Translations under genes and position numbers: made by a program
NCBI GenBank assembly: GCA_017562135.1
Contig: QEYB01001312.1
Span: 1,798,001-1,862,000, forward strand
Source: Dipylidium caninum
Lineage: Eukaryota; Platyhelminthes; Cestoda; Cyclophyllidea; Dipylidiidae
Reading direction: 5' to 3'
DNA: 64,000 bases
Shown here: one piece after another, positions 14,801 through 25,700 of the stretch
Numbering within the stretch: position 1 is the first letter of the stretch
How the letters are laid out: each line of letters begins with the position of its first letter
Notes under the pieces: generated by a model
What the model saw: only the letters and a program-made list of their open reading frames with translations
What the model was told of the DNA's origin: nothing
The model's database searches: none

Positions 14801-16229
14801 AGTTATAACCTCTTAAAGCATATGCAATACCGTTTGCCTCATTTGCATGAACAGCAGAAATGACAGCCTATCCGCCTACCTGGTTTGCTTTTCTTCCAGC
14901 GATTTAGACTCTTCATTCGAAAGGATTTCTATTTCTACACGATATAACAGGGTATCTGCTCTGCCTGCCCCATAAGAGATGTAGTAACAAGACTTACCCT
15001 CGTACTACAATTCCGAGGTGCCTATTACAAAAACAGAAAACCATATCACCTATGCAATGAAACCCTTGTTGAGACCATTTTAACTTATGACACCGAGGGA
15101 GATTTGCATGTGTCCTACTTTGTTTGAATACAATTTGGTGTACTTGTTGATAAATTTGTGAATTTTGTCCTTCCATTACGTTGTTTGCTGGTAAGGAATA
15201 TTCTAACGCAGTAAAATGTGATCATGAGTATTACAGTTTTTAGTCATTTATGTCCACTTAAAATAAATTTTGTCATCAAAACCAATTTATTCAAAGTCTT
15301 AGATTGCCGTAAAACGATTAGTTACATTCTACATTAACGGAATTATTAAGCTACTAAAGCTGGTTGCCCTGACGAGAAAGTAATAGTCTAAAGGTCGGGA
15401 CGTTTGCTTAAATGATCGAACGGAGATTCATATTTGCTCCATAGTTTGTAGTAATTAACCAACGGGGAAACACATTTGTAATTGTGTATAACAAGGAATT
15501 CGTTGTAGCCATCTGATAATGACGGGGCTTAGATGTTTAGTGTGTGCCTCTCAGCACCTGGACAACCCGATTATTTCGAAGCAAATGGAATTAGTGTTAA
15601 ATCAAGGGGGAAGGGGGAAGGCGAGTCGCAGGTGGAGGCGGTAATCGAATTCTGGTGTTTGTTGTAGCGATATATGGTTGCCGGTCCTTGCAACAGCGAT
15701 GGTACCCTCGACTTTTTCCTGTAAAAGCTAACCCACTTTTAATGCATTGCACCGCCAAACCATAATGCCCTGTCAGGCGTATTATTTAAGCCTAAACTAG
15801 AGGAATCGGTTTGATTTTTCGCATTCTGTGCCCTAAGTCCCGGGCTCACGTGAAAATTAGTGGTATGGGAATTTATAATTATTGCCCTTACAAAGTTATT
15901 GAATCGGAGATAAGTACTGGTAGACAGATTTGTCAAATGTTCCTCAGTCGTCTCGGTAAGAGTTATGTCATTGCATGGTACCCTTCTGCTCTACGACTAA
16001 AGTTTTTTTTCTACCCATATTCTTGAAAGTTTGCAATAGAATGAATAGTACGCATAAGAGATGCTCATTTTTATGCGCTTTAGTGATAAGTGTGGAAATC
16101 ATTAGGCCCATGAGCCTATACTTGCCGGTATTGTGTGGACCAATTGCCTGTCAGCTTTACCGCAACATAGCAGATTTAGCCTATTTGGATCGTGATAAGT
16201 CTTTCGTTGTCGGCACGGGGCGTACGTAG

Positions 16230-16790
16230 ATGACGTCGGTTGGGCCCTCAGTTAATGGCGCTGTGACTAGCCTCAAAAAAGCAGATGACGTGCGCCTTGA
16301 GCTAGGCGAGTTGACTGTGCACAATGTAAATCAACTCAAAATTATCAACAGAACCGTGTTTCCTGTGCATTACACAGACAAGTTCTACGCCGATCTTCTT
16401 AAACAGCCACAACTTTGTCGACTTGCTTATTTCAATGACATTGTTGTTGGGGCGGTATGCTATCGGTTTGAGAAAGTGGACGAGTCCGATAGTCTCAAGA
16501 AGTGTTACATTATGACTTTGGGCTGTTTGGCACCTTATCGTCGCTATGGCGTCGGTTCCTTGCTCCTTCGCCACGTTCTCCGGAAATGTATGAAAAATAA
16601 GCAAGTTCAGTCAATTTACTTGCATGTGCATATCGAAAATGATGCCGCTGTGAAGTTCTATGAGAAGTTTCGTTTCGAAATAACACAGAAAATTGAAAAC
16701 TATTACCGCCGGCTTTCACCGCAGGATGCCTATATTTTGGAGAAAAAGTTGGACCACTCCGTTCCAGTCAGTGACTCAGATTCTGATTAA
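16230..16790 (+). CDS. NAA50: N-alpha-acetyltransferase 50 (NatE catalytic subunit)
   Basis: A 186-residue GNAT-fold acetyltransferase in one uninterrupted exon. Family knowledge: NAA50 acetylates the N-terminus of Met-Xaa proteins (Xaa hydrophobic) and associates with NatA at the ribosome. Seen here: the peptide-binding FPVHY segment (residues 44-48), the tyrosine of CYIMTLGC (Tyr93) and the histidine of YLHVH (His132), matching the two catalytic residues known in human NAA50 (Tyr73, His112). The acetyl-CoA loop RRYGVG lies at 104-109 and the NYYRRL motif at 157-162. It has about 20 extra N-terminal residues compared with human, and an acidic Ser-Asp tail. The start follows an in-frame TAG directly and there is no other Met before residue 95, so the start is well supported, although its context (T at -3) is poor. 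Residue 148 is Arg where human has Gly in KFGFE. Lack of introns is notable next to the intron-rich neighbours. Confidence 0.95.
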   Translation: MTSVGPSVNGAVTSLKKADDVRLELGELTVHNVNQLKIINRTVFPVHYTDKFYADLLKQPQLCRLAYFNDIVVGAVCYRFEKVDESDSLKKCYIMTLGCLAPYRRYGVGSLLLRHVLRKCMKNKQVQSIYLHVHIENDAAVKFYEKFRFEITQKIENYYRRLSPQDAYILEKKLDHSVPVSDSDSD

Positions 16791-16795
16791 ATAAA
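16790..16795 (+). terminator. Polyadenylation signal overlapping the NAA50 stop codon
   Basis: The hexamer AATAAA starts on the last base of the NAA50 TAA stop codon. If used, the 3' UTR would be only some 10 to 30 nt. Further A/T-rich variants lie downstream, so it may not be the only site used. Confidence 0.5.
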
Positions 16796-19078
16796 CGCCT
16801 GTGCTACATATGTAAATTGCCTTACAACTTGCTGGCTAGTGGGCTGTATTTTATTTATTGTTCTGTGGTCTGACTTATAACTTTACAGTAATCTGTAATT
16901 GCTTCCGTTAGTTGCAATATCTACTGGGTTTTATCGAACCCATTTATTTGCCTCTCAGTATTCTGATATAGATTGTAAAACCTTAAGTACTTTGGCTACC
17001 GACCGCATGTCAGTCTGCAGATGACAAACCAAGCTACTATATTTGCTGATTATGATGAATGTGATACTCCGTATATGAAATAGGGTGGACATGTGGAGGA
17101 GTACTTTTATTCTCATAAAGTTCTAAATCAATTTACTCGCTGTATATATTTGATGAAGCAACTGTCACTATACCGTTAGGTTTCTGTTTCATTTCAGTCA
17201 TTGTGGTCGTAGTTTGTTATGAGCATCCAAAATCTCATGATCCTGTATAGGTATGCTTAATATTCTAGTTATTTGTCTTATATGTGATGAATTACTCTCT
17301 TTTATTCCCGTAATTACAAGTCGGATTTTTACTCCTGTGTTACATGAGCTTTAGCGTTACAAAGTTGGATAGGATTGTTTGCCAATAGGTAACTTCTTCA
17401 GACCGCCTGGTTTTTCAATACTTCACCAGAAGGCCTACTACAAATCGCACTTCCAAATTCCAGTTCGCGTTTGGATTCCCCTCTATCTTTGTCTAGCAGG
17501 CTTTGCGTCGTTATGGCGATAGCCGTACTACGTCTGGAAAAACCGTTCAAACTTATTTGTTAGTTGACTAGGCACTTTATGAGTTTGTTGTTGGTTGAAT
17601 AACTACTATCCTTTAATGACAAGGTTGGGTTGTTGATAAGTCTGCTGATTCCTCCCACACGTGTTTACGAGGTTTGTCTCCCATTGAGCACGTTTATGGG
17701 AGCCGTCTTTCATCGTTGGGACAGCCTCAGCAACAACTTACTAACCTTTATTCGTATAATGTGATATCAAAGTCAGCTGCGTTGATTTGCAAACGGTAAA
17801 GTACTATGCCTTATTCGCAGTTAAGATTACTGCGCTCAGGAAAGGGGTGTTTAGGTCATATTTACTTAAGACGCCTTTTGAACTAATCGTTTCTTAGTAC
17901 CATCAAGATGTTTTCTCGTGTTAAGTTCATATGTCGTAAACAGCGTTGGTTGCAATTTTACAGTCGAAAAGGGTTTGTGTAGTTAGTCAGAGTGTAAGTA
18001 TGTTAACGTAACCCGTTATCGTAAAAAACCTTAGTACTGCTAAAAAACGTTCTGACGAAAACGAGACGGCTGATACGTATCCACGCCTGATTATCAAGGA
18101 TAACGATGATTCTCCTCCACGATGTCCAAAATGCCATCTGGGGCCAGTTAGTGGGCTAACTTTTTCAGCAATTTTGCGCCTATTCCGTTTCCTGACTGAA
18201 ACATGTCAAGCAGGTCTTGCGCTTCGCACCACTGTTACCCACAAAATCGTAAATTTCATCGTCAGAACACGTCAGTGTTCCTTGTCCCTTAGCTGCAACG
18301 GACAGCTCTATGGATTTACCCCTTTTCCCACTTTACCACAAAGTTGTGGTGCGCCGACTACGCAAAAAAATTCTCCATGTGATTACGGGTGGCGGTATAT
18401 GCAACCCGAACACTGACCCTCTCGGAAACGTTAGGGCACTCAAGTACCCTCTCGCCACTGCTTCATTAATTTTCTGGTGATTAATCAAAACTCCTAATAT
18501 CCGCGATTTTTTCTTTACGTCTACATCCCTTACTAAGACGCCTTTTACACCAATACACCCACTTGCATGCCCCCTGTCACATTTACTAAGAGCGTTTGGA
18601 CTTGCAGGACAAAGTACTTAAGGTCCGATGATTGTTGCGTCGATCAGCTCGGGGACAGTCCAAATCACTAATTATTAGACAGAACTTAACCTCCCTCCTA
18701 GCTCAGTGGAAGGACCTCTGAACAACACATTTATGCGACTTGTTCTACGAACTAGTTTGTGCAAGACTTTTTACATGTCGAAACGCAAATCAATAGGAGT
18801 ATGATAACGGCCAAATACATAAATCATTTGCTTCACACGGTTGGCATTAAAAGCGATAGTGGTCGTGGACTATGAGACACCTCCATGATGCAAAAAGTGT
18901 CTCTCCTGCGAATCTTGTGAAAAAATTGGACTAGCACCAACAAGGCAGCCGCCCATAAAAGGCTATTTTATGACCAAGAAGCATATTTATGACAAAATAG
19001 GAGGAAAGCCAGCAAAAAATAAAGGTATAGATGTAGAAAAGTGCATCAATAAAATGAAAACGCGCGGGAGGATGGCTC
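16796..19078. other. Convergent intergenic region between NAA50 and ARMC8
   Basis: This 2.3-kb stretch has no supported gene. The plus strand is clearly richer in T than A up to about 18.7 kb, and then becomes A-rich from about 18.9 kb, just before the ARMC8 3' end. That change of skew is consistent with the end of one transcription unit facing the end of another (inference). On the minus strand, variants of the poly(A) hexamer (CATAAA) occur within 120 bp downstream of the ARMC8 stop. Confidence 0.4.
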
Positions 19079-19797
19079 CTACTCTAATTTTCCTTCCAAT
19101 TCGCCCTCTTCCGAGATGGCATCGCCTGCGGCGGTTTCTGTTCTCCTCGGTGGCGAGGTAGACGTATCTTCCCCTTCAACACCTTTCAGCAAACTCGCCA
19201 ATAAGCTTTTCAATCCACCTGCAGCCCCCGCAGCATCTGTGATGCCCTTGGCGAGGGTGAATTTGCTCTCCTGTCGGTGAAGAAGCCCACTGTTGTGGTA
19301 TTGAAGGGAGGCGATGGTAGAAACAGTAGCATTCGGGAATCTCTTCCCTCTTCTTCTGCGAGGCTGCTCATCCTCCACGTCACCACCACGACCACATTGA
19401 CACTGCCAGTCCCAGACTTCTCGAAATACTTGTTTCTTTGTACTGGCACCGGCGGCTAGGACGTTTGAGACAGAAGCGCCCGAATCTGAATAGACTGAGA
19501 AGAGATCTATGAAACTCCCCAAAAGGTGGAGTAGAGGTTTGTCATGAGGTTCCGCTTCCATTGTAGGGGGCGTTGACAACTCTACGGTCCCAACAGACGA
19601 CTCCGGAGACTTTCGGCTAGGGCTGGAGGACGGAGTGATCGCAGTATTAGTGGCCACTGAACGGCGGCGTGAAGAGCGAAGTGAGGAGCGCCGGCACCAC
19701 GAGGATCCCTTATGGGTGCCATGGGAACTCCGTGAATCATCGAAGAGGAGCAGGGAGAGGATGTGAGTGAACAGTTCGCCAGGTGAATCGCCACCCA
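19079..19797 (-). CDS. ARMC8: Terminal exon of ARMC8 with a large low-complexity insertion
   Basis: This exon is joined in phase 1 to 20439-20508 (donor GTAAGC, acceptor CCTCAG). It encodes about 239 residues ending in an acidic tail EGELEGKLE and stop. In human ARMC8 the equivalent part is about 80 to 90 residues of armadillo repeat. Here the start (LFTHILSLLLF) and a later stretch (HRQESKFTLAKGITD, human ERQDKLRDMGIVD) resemble the family only loosely. Between them lie Ser/Arg-rich and Arg/Gly-rich segments that the human protein lacks. GC content is higher than in the flanking A/T-rich DNA, which supports coding. A second frame stays open for about 70 codons in the upstream half, but only the long frame agrees with the splice phase and reaches the C-terminus. 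Confidence 0.65.
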
Positions 19798-22700
19798 CTG
19801 AGGTCGCTACAGCTAAAGGCGAAACATGTATACTAGCCCCAGAAAATTAGAAAATTACTTACGGAGTATGATAATCAGACATTAAGCAGCTCCGAAGTTT
19901 TTAAGGAAATATTAATTTAATCCACAAATTATACTTAAGCCGTACCCGACTCTACTATATGGATATGACACCCAACAAGATCGTTGTCAATTGCGAATTA
20001 TTCCCACAACTTAGAAGTAATACGAATACAATGGACTAAAAAAAAATACGCAACCGCAATTATTAAACCGTGAACAGCAAGGAAAAGCAAATAAGGTTGC
20101 GTCGATAAAATTTCGCGACCTCATCCGTGTTTCGCCGAAAGGTCAATCAAATTGAGATTCATTGCGCATAATGTGGTGTTTGAATGCTCCTAAACGTCAC
20201 AAGTTTCTCCAACTGGCGAGTAATGTGATCGGTTTAAAACATAGCTACCTTTAGAGAATGCGCTCGTACGATGTCATATAATTAATATCAACTCTTATCA
20301 GAAAGAAAACTTCTTAATAAACTATTGCAGCATGATGCCATCCAGTCAAAATGGGATGTGCACTGCAGATCAAAGGCGGGGTTTGCAGTGGAGAACAAAA
20401 AGCGTCCTAAACTTAATATCAGAAGTAAGGTGGCTTACGGGTTGGAGCCTCCAGGATATTCACAACCACCAGTATCGCGCCACACAAGATGGATGCCTCC
20501 GCGTCGGTCTATAAACAAGATTAAAGGCAATAAAACTTCAGCACAATAAGAAATGTACACAAAAACTGGCTCACAGTGATAGTCGTTGCGAGGGACTGAA
20601 TAAGCTCACTTTGATACCAAAATTGACTTCGGGCATCAGAATTAGTGAGGAGATTAGCCAGAACCACGAGTCCCTTAAAGCAAAAACGCATTTCCCTAGT
20701 ATTTGTTAGTTTCGTTTGGGACTAACGTGCGGGAAACCTCGTTCAATAAAGTTAACAATAACCATAGTGAGCGCAATGTTGTCACCACTTTTCGGGAAAA
20801 ATACTTATATTCATTGCTTTAACCACTAAAATAAACCACGGAAGATTAAAACAGATTAGAAAATAATAGTAATGTAAATACAACGCGACAAAGTGATGAT
20901 GTAAATAATATCAGACTTTGACAAAAAAAACTACCTCATATTTGACACTAGCCGTGATGTTACACGATAGCACCTTCGCCAACAGGGAGAATATGTTTTC
21001 ACTGTATTCAGCGATTTGTACCTATGGTTCAAGTAAAGAGTATAAAATGAACACTGTTTTTAATATCGAGAAGCTCCATGATTTAACAAGTGTTACTTAA
21101 AGGCTAAAGTAAAAATACGTGCTTCTTTGAGAGCAAGCATATTGCGAAGGAGGAGGAGACTGCGTTGAAGGAGGCATGATTTCAAATGAGTATACGAAGG
21201 TTTTGAATTAAGAACTGGTCCGCTTGTCTCAAATAACAGCTTTGTTTCCTTATTTTCATCCAGCTGTAGGCTGTCGCTAAAGATAAAGACGTGCGAAATA
21301 ATGCATAAGTAACTTATTTTCCACAATATGCCTTAAGTGTTTAGTTGAATTGGGGAGAGACTATCACATGTTGATAGACATAGGCGACGGCGACGATGGA
21401 GAAAATATTCATGCGGAACATCTTAAGAGTATTTCAGTCACCAAAAAAATAGTCTTCCTCCAAATTAGCCCATCAGATTTCAAGCCCACAATTTCGTATT
21501 GTCCCGTTAAGACAGTGCCAGAGCACATTTTTAGGTGAAGCCAACGGGATTAAGAGAAAATAGTTGTAATCATTCAATTTAGCGGTGACACCGCGCGCAT
21601 ACAAATAGGGGTTCGAAGTAGCGAAACCGATGGTAAATGCGAAAACAATCACGCTAACGAAAATTAACAGGGTATTTCGTGAATGCACTGTAAATTCGCG
21701 TTTCAATTATGAGGGCGGAAACTGTGAAACGGGCGTTTTAGTCTATTCAACCGAGATTTAGAGATGCATTGTAATGTGTGCTCGATAGTTTTATCAACGA
21801 ATTTTGAAGGTGTTTTTCTTACTTACTGCTCAAAACTTTTTCGCCTTTCTATCCCATTTTTATTTTAATTTGCCCCAAAACGGATGCAAACAAAGAGCGA
21901 ATAACATCTACTTTTCCTGTAAGAGTCCATTGCAGCCACAAAAGATGTGGCGTGGAAAGCACACTAATTTTTCCAAATCGCCTAATCCCCCAGCCTACAA
22001 AAAAAACTATCAATCCAAGCTGCTGAAGACCCGAACGAAGTAAATGTGTTCACCACAAAGTTCTTCAATAAATTTAATTGAGCAAAATCCGGATTTTAGG
22101 GAAAGTTACTTCCTCGCCCTTACCATAAAGGTTGGACTGAATACATCACTCGCTCTTGAGCGGTCGGTGTTTAATCAAATGTCCAGTACTTATAAGACAA
22201 AATTGGTGGCGAAAAACACTGGCATATGTGAAAGGGAGCAGGGAAATGTAAATGAGGCTAATTTCCTTCCAGGATCCCGAACCATTCCACACCCAGTTGT
22301 GATTATCAATTTGTTAAAAACGATACTTGTATTGTAAAAATAAATCGGGGACGGGTCCATCTTAATATTCATCTATTGTTGAACTAACCAATTATGAGAT
22401 GGTGACAAGGTAGAGAGGAGAACGCCACAGAGAGAGATGACCTTGGGAATGATGGTGACAGCGTCCAGACGTTCGATCGTTTCCATTCGCTTGGCTAGAC
22501 AATTAGAGGCGGCAATGGCGGCCGCGTTGGCTAAACCCCAGACACCGTTCAGACGGAGAGAAAGTTTATTTTCCGCCTGCTGTGAGCCATCACCGACCCT
22601 CACGAGAGAGTGGAAGATGCCAATGCACTTGACTCGGGGCGTCTAAATTCAAGATTCAGTAGATATTGCATTACAAGACAAAGCCTCCACACCACTGGCA

Positions 22701-25700
22701 TTGTTAGCGAAATACCGATCTAAACATAACTGTTGGACTGTAGAGTTTGAGCCAGAATCTAGAAACGTGTCACCTAAAAATAATGCTTTGGAAGGAAAAT
22801 ATTTCCATCAAAGATAGACCATTTACTTATGAGATGTGTCTATTGTCGATAACGGTGATCATATATCGTAGTTCCTTAGCTTTTAAACATAAAAAGTATG
22901 ATGATTTGAGTAGGCAGACTTAAATATTGACCATTCCCTCTGAGACATTCTATCAAAGTGCGTTAACAAAGGCACTTGGGGGGATATACGTCTGAGAGGT
23001 GGGCGAACTTGTGGTATCAATTCGGAAAGGATGAAGGAAAGGGAGAAACATATATCGATTGGGATATGAAAAACGACGAATATAACTAGCGCGTCGATTA
23101 AATGACCGTTAAGAATTGCAACAAGTACATCACTAATCCAGAGTACTAAGATGGTGTTTCTGAAGCTGACGAAGTAGCGGACTACAAAAGTACAGCTGTT
23201 GTTAAGTCCAAGGAGAAAGTATACGGCAAACCAACCCAGAAACAGCATCATGGTATCAGGACCGAGGTTTCATCGAAAAGTGCCACTGCGCACAATATTG
23301 GCTTCACAGTCAATGTAAGGTTGAATTGACGAGTTTCAGTTATTGTTAGACATTTGATTTACAAAAGGATGACGTTACAAAAAACTTACGTTGAGTTCAG
23401 GCAGTTGACAAAGCTGAAGATTGACTAAAGTTGAGGAAGCTGCAAGAACAATTTCTTCATGAATTGGATTTGATGGAAGCGTTGGCAACAAACGGTCACA
23501 AAGCTGCAAGAAGACAAACGGGCAAAGGTACTAATCAAAGGATTTCATTGTGTAGTAGTGGAGAAATCAAAAAGGATACCATACGAATTGTTCGATAAAA
23601 GTAAAGGAGACAATCAATAGCATTGAATATCAAATTAATTGGAGAAATAGAACAAACAAATTGAATGAATAAGGGAGTGTGTTTGAGTAAGATATATTTT
23701 TCATGTCTGTAACATGGAAAATGTGCGTGAAAAGCGGCTGAAAGTAGCCTGATGGGCGAACCTCAATTAGACAGTCGGCAATTGAAGCGTCACTGAAGAG
23801 TGTGTGCAGTAGAGCCATTGATCTTGACAGGCCGTGCAAGAGTTGACAAACAGCCAGCTGAAGGGAGGAGAAGACCACAAATTTAGAGCTCTTTACTTAC
23901 TACTTTAGAGTAACTGCCGATGTTGCATTTTAGAGAACAAGCATGCGTTCGGTTTACTTTGGGTAGCTGGTGAATGTTCGTTCAAACAAATAATAAGTTT
24001 TGCATCGAGTGGATATGAATGCTCAATTTTTAAAAAATCCGAGATGAAAGATGGAGGAGGATAGCATGAAAACAACAAGTAAGGAAAATTGGCAGTACCG
24101 TCAGATTAAGACTTGCGATAGAAGGACTGGTGGTCAGAGAAGGGTGTGTGACAAACATTTGGATAAGGGCTCTAATCATCGACAACTCTCCGACCTACAA
24201 AAAATACACAATTTTCAAAGAACGATCATTAGCTATGGGTTTCAGAATTAATAGTCTTCAATTGTACATTAAAATTTAGTTCGCCATCACGAGGAATCCT
24301 TAAGAATTATTAAGTGCTTTTGAAAAATGTTGTCGTAATGTGCACGACATGTGACGCTAGTCAACCTTTGATAAGCTGGGTGCATCGATGTGTATCGCAG
24401 GCTACTTGGTTAAAGTTGAAACAGTGATGTTGATAATAGAGAATGAAAATGTTCGCGGCCCAAAAGACCATCCTCTCAATTTTCACTAAAGGAATATACA
24501 ATAAAATTGGTAGAATTACTCAAGATGGCACCATTCATTAAACCTGTGAAGCGTTTGATGATGGCACTCTATTTGCATGTGCGTGGCTACTCGACAAAAA
24601 TGAGGGAGAAAATTCGTGGTTAGACATCTACTGCGGGTTGTCGATGGAGAGTTAGAATAGACAAATTGTGACGATTTTAGGTAAAAGAAGTTATAAATTC
24701 ACAAAAGCCAACTCACTCGAAAGCGGACATCTTCGCACGTGGAAGCCAAACAGGCAAATAGTCGGGAAAAGGGAATGAGTTGTTCCAGAAAATCCCCATA
24801 TTCCTCCTTAAGAGTATGGTTAAACTGTGAATTTATGCCTGACTGACAAATTCAACAGTCATAGATAAGAATAAAAAGTCGGGTACTTGAGTACTCGCAA
24901 TGAATCACCGGTCAAGTGTAATGGGTGGTTGTGGAGAATTTGTCAAACCACTTGTCAGGACGAGAACCTAACTTAACAGCCGCACCGCCAGAATCTAGGT
25001 AGGGCGAGAGGTTCGCTGATTACCTCGATAAGGTGTAGACATGGCGTAGTCATTCCGCAACCGGGACATTGCGGCGTTAGAATAGAGGGGAGTGGAAGTA
25101 GAATCGCATTGGTGTTTGTGTCCTTGGATTTCATAGGGAAGAAAGGACTTGAATTTCGGGTAAAAACCGTGAATATTGTGTCAAATGAGCAAAAGATCAC
25201 GCTAATGAAATACCTTCATCTAAGAAACAACCAACTTTAATATATTAATTTGCATAACTGAGTTTGATGAATAAATGATGGGGGATGTGTTTAGTGAATA
25301 AAGAAAACTGGTTAGCCCAGTTGGCTAGGTTTGAACCCGGGGAGTTTGAAATCGGGGGACAACTTAACTAATATTTTAAGCGGTTAGAGCGCTGAAGCCT
25401 ATTTCGAATAACAGAGGGGCTATTTCGTAATCAATGATTTTCATTCAGAAATCTTAAAGCAACGATGCTAATTTGCCCTCGACACACTACACTTTTAAAA
25501 AAAACGTTCTTGAAAATTATTGAAAGCATTGAGTTTTTGTATGACAAAGTAAACTTCATTTTATTTAGCGTAGCTATTGAGAAGTAGAGCGATAAATGTC
25601 CAAATTATGAGGAAACGCACCTACAAAAGGTATGTGACCGCCCCCCCCCCCCAAAAAAAAACGTTACCATTATTAAGAGTTGACAACATGCCGAACTACT

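Larger units (their letters stand above)
1..15974. other. Gene-poor 16 kb with no recognised gene
   Basis: I see no recognisable protein family or RNA gene here on either strand. Open frames are short (mostly under 125 codons), scattered on both strands and without conserved motifs, and none could be joined into a convincing multi-exon gene. The region holds two short tandem repeats (near 2.3 and 3.5 kb), several poly-G or poly-C runs, and a CpG- and GGC-rich patch at about 7.37 to 7.56 kb. Exons of an unknown or fast-evolving gene could be missed by eye. Confidence 0.5.

Noticed and set aside
15975..16229. 84-codon open frame ending exactly before the NAA50 start
   Set aside because: It has no family motifs, and in the flatworm context this interval is more likely the NAA50 5' UTR; the abutting stop and start look coincidental.
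19582..19794. Second open frame inside the last ARMC8 exon
   Set aside because: The splice phase of the preceding exon selects the longer frame, which also reaches the acidic C-terminus; the short frame stops after 70 codons.
22883..23251. 122-codon hydrophobic minus-strand frame in the ARMC8 region
   Set aside because: It does not match the ARMC8 segment expected at this place, and its hydrophobicity follows from T-rich intron sequence.
24973..25200. Minus-strand frame between the 26.4-kb and 23.9-kb ARMC8 exons
   Set aside because: The flanking exons join directly in phase 0 and match the human order without it.
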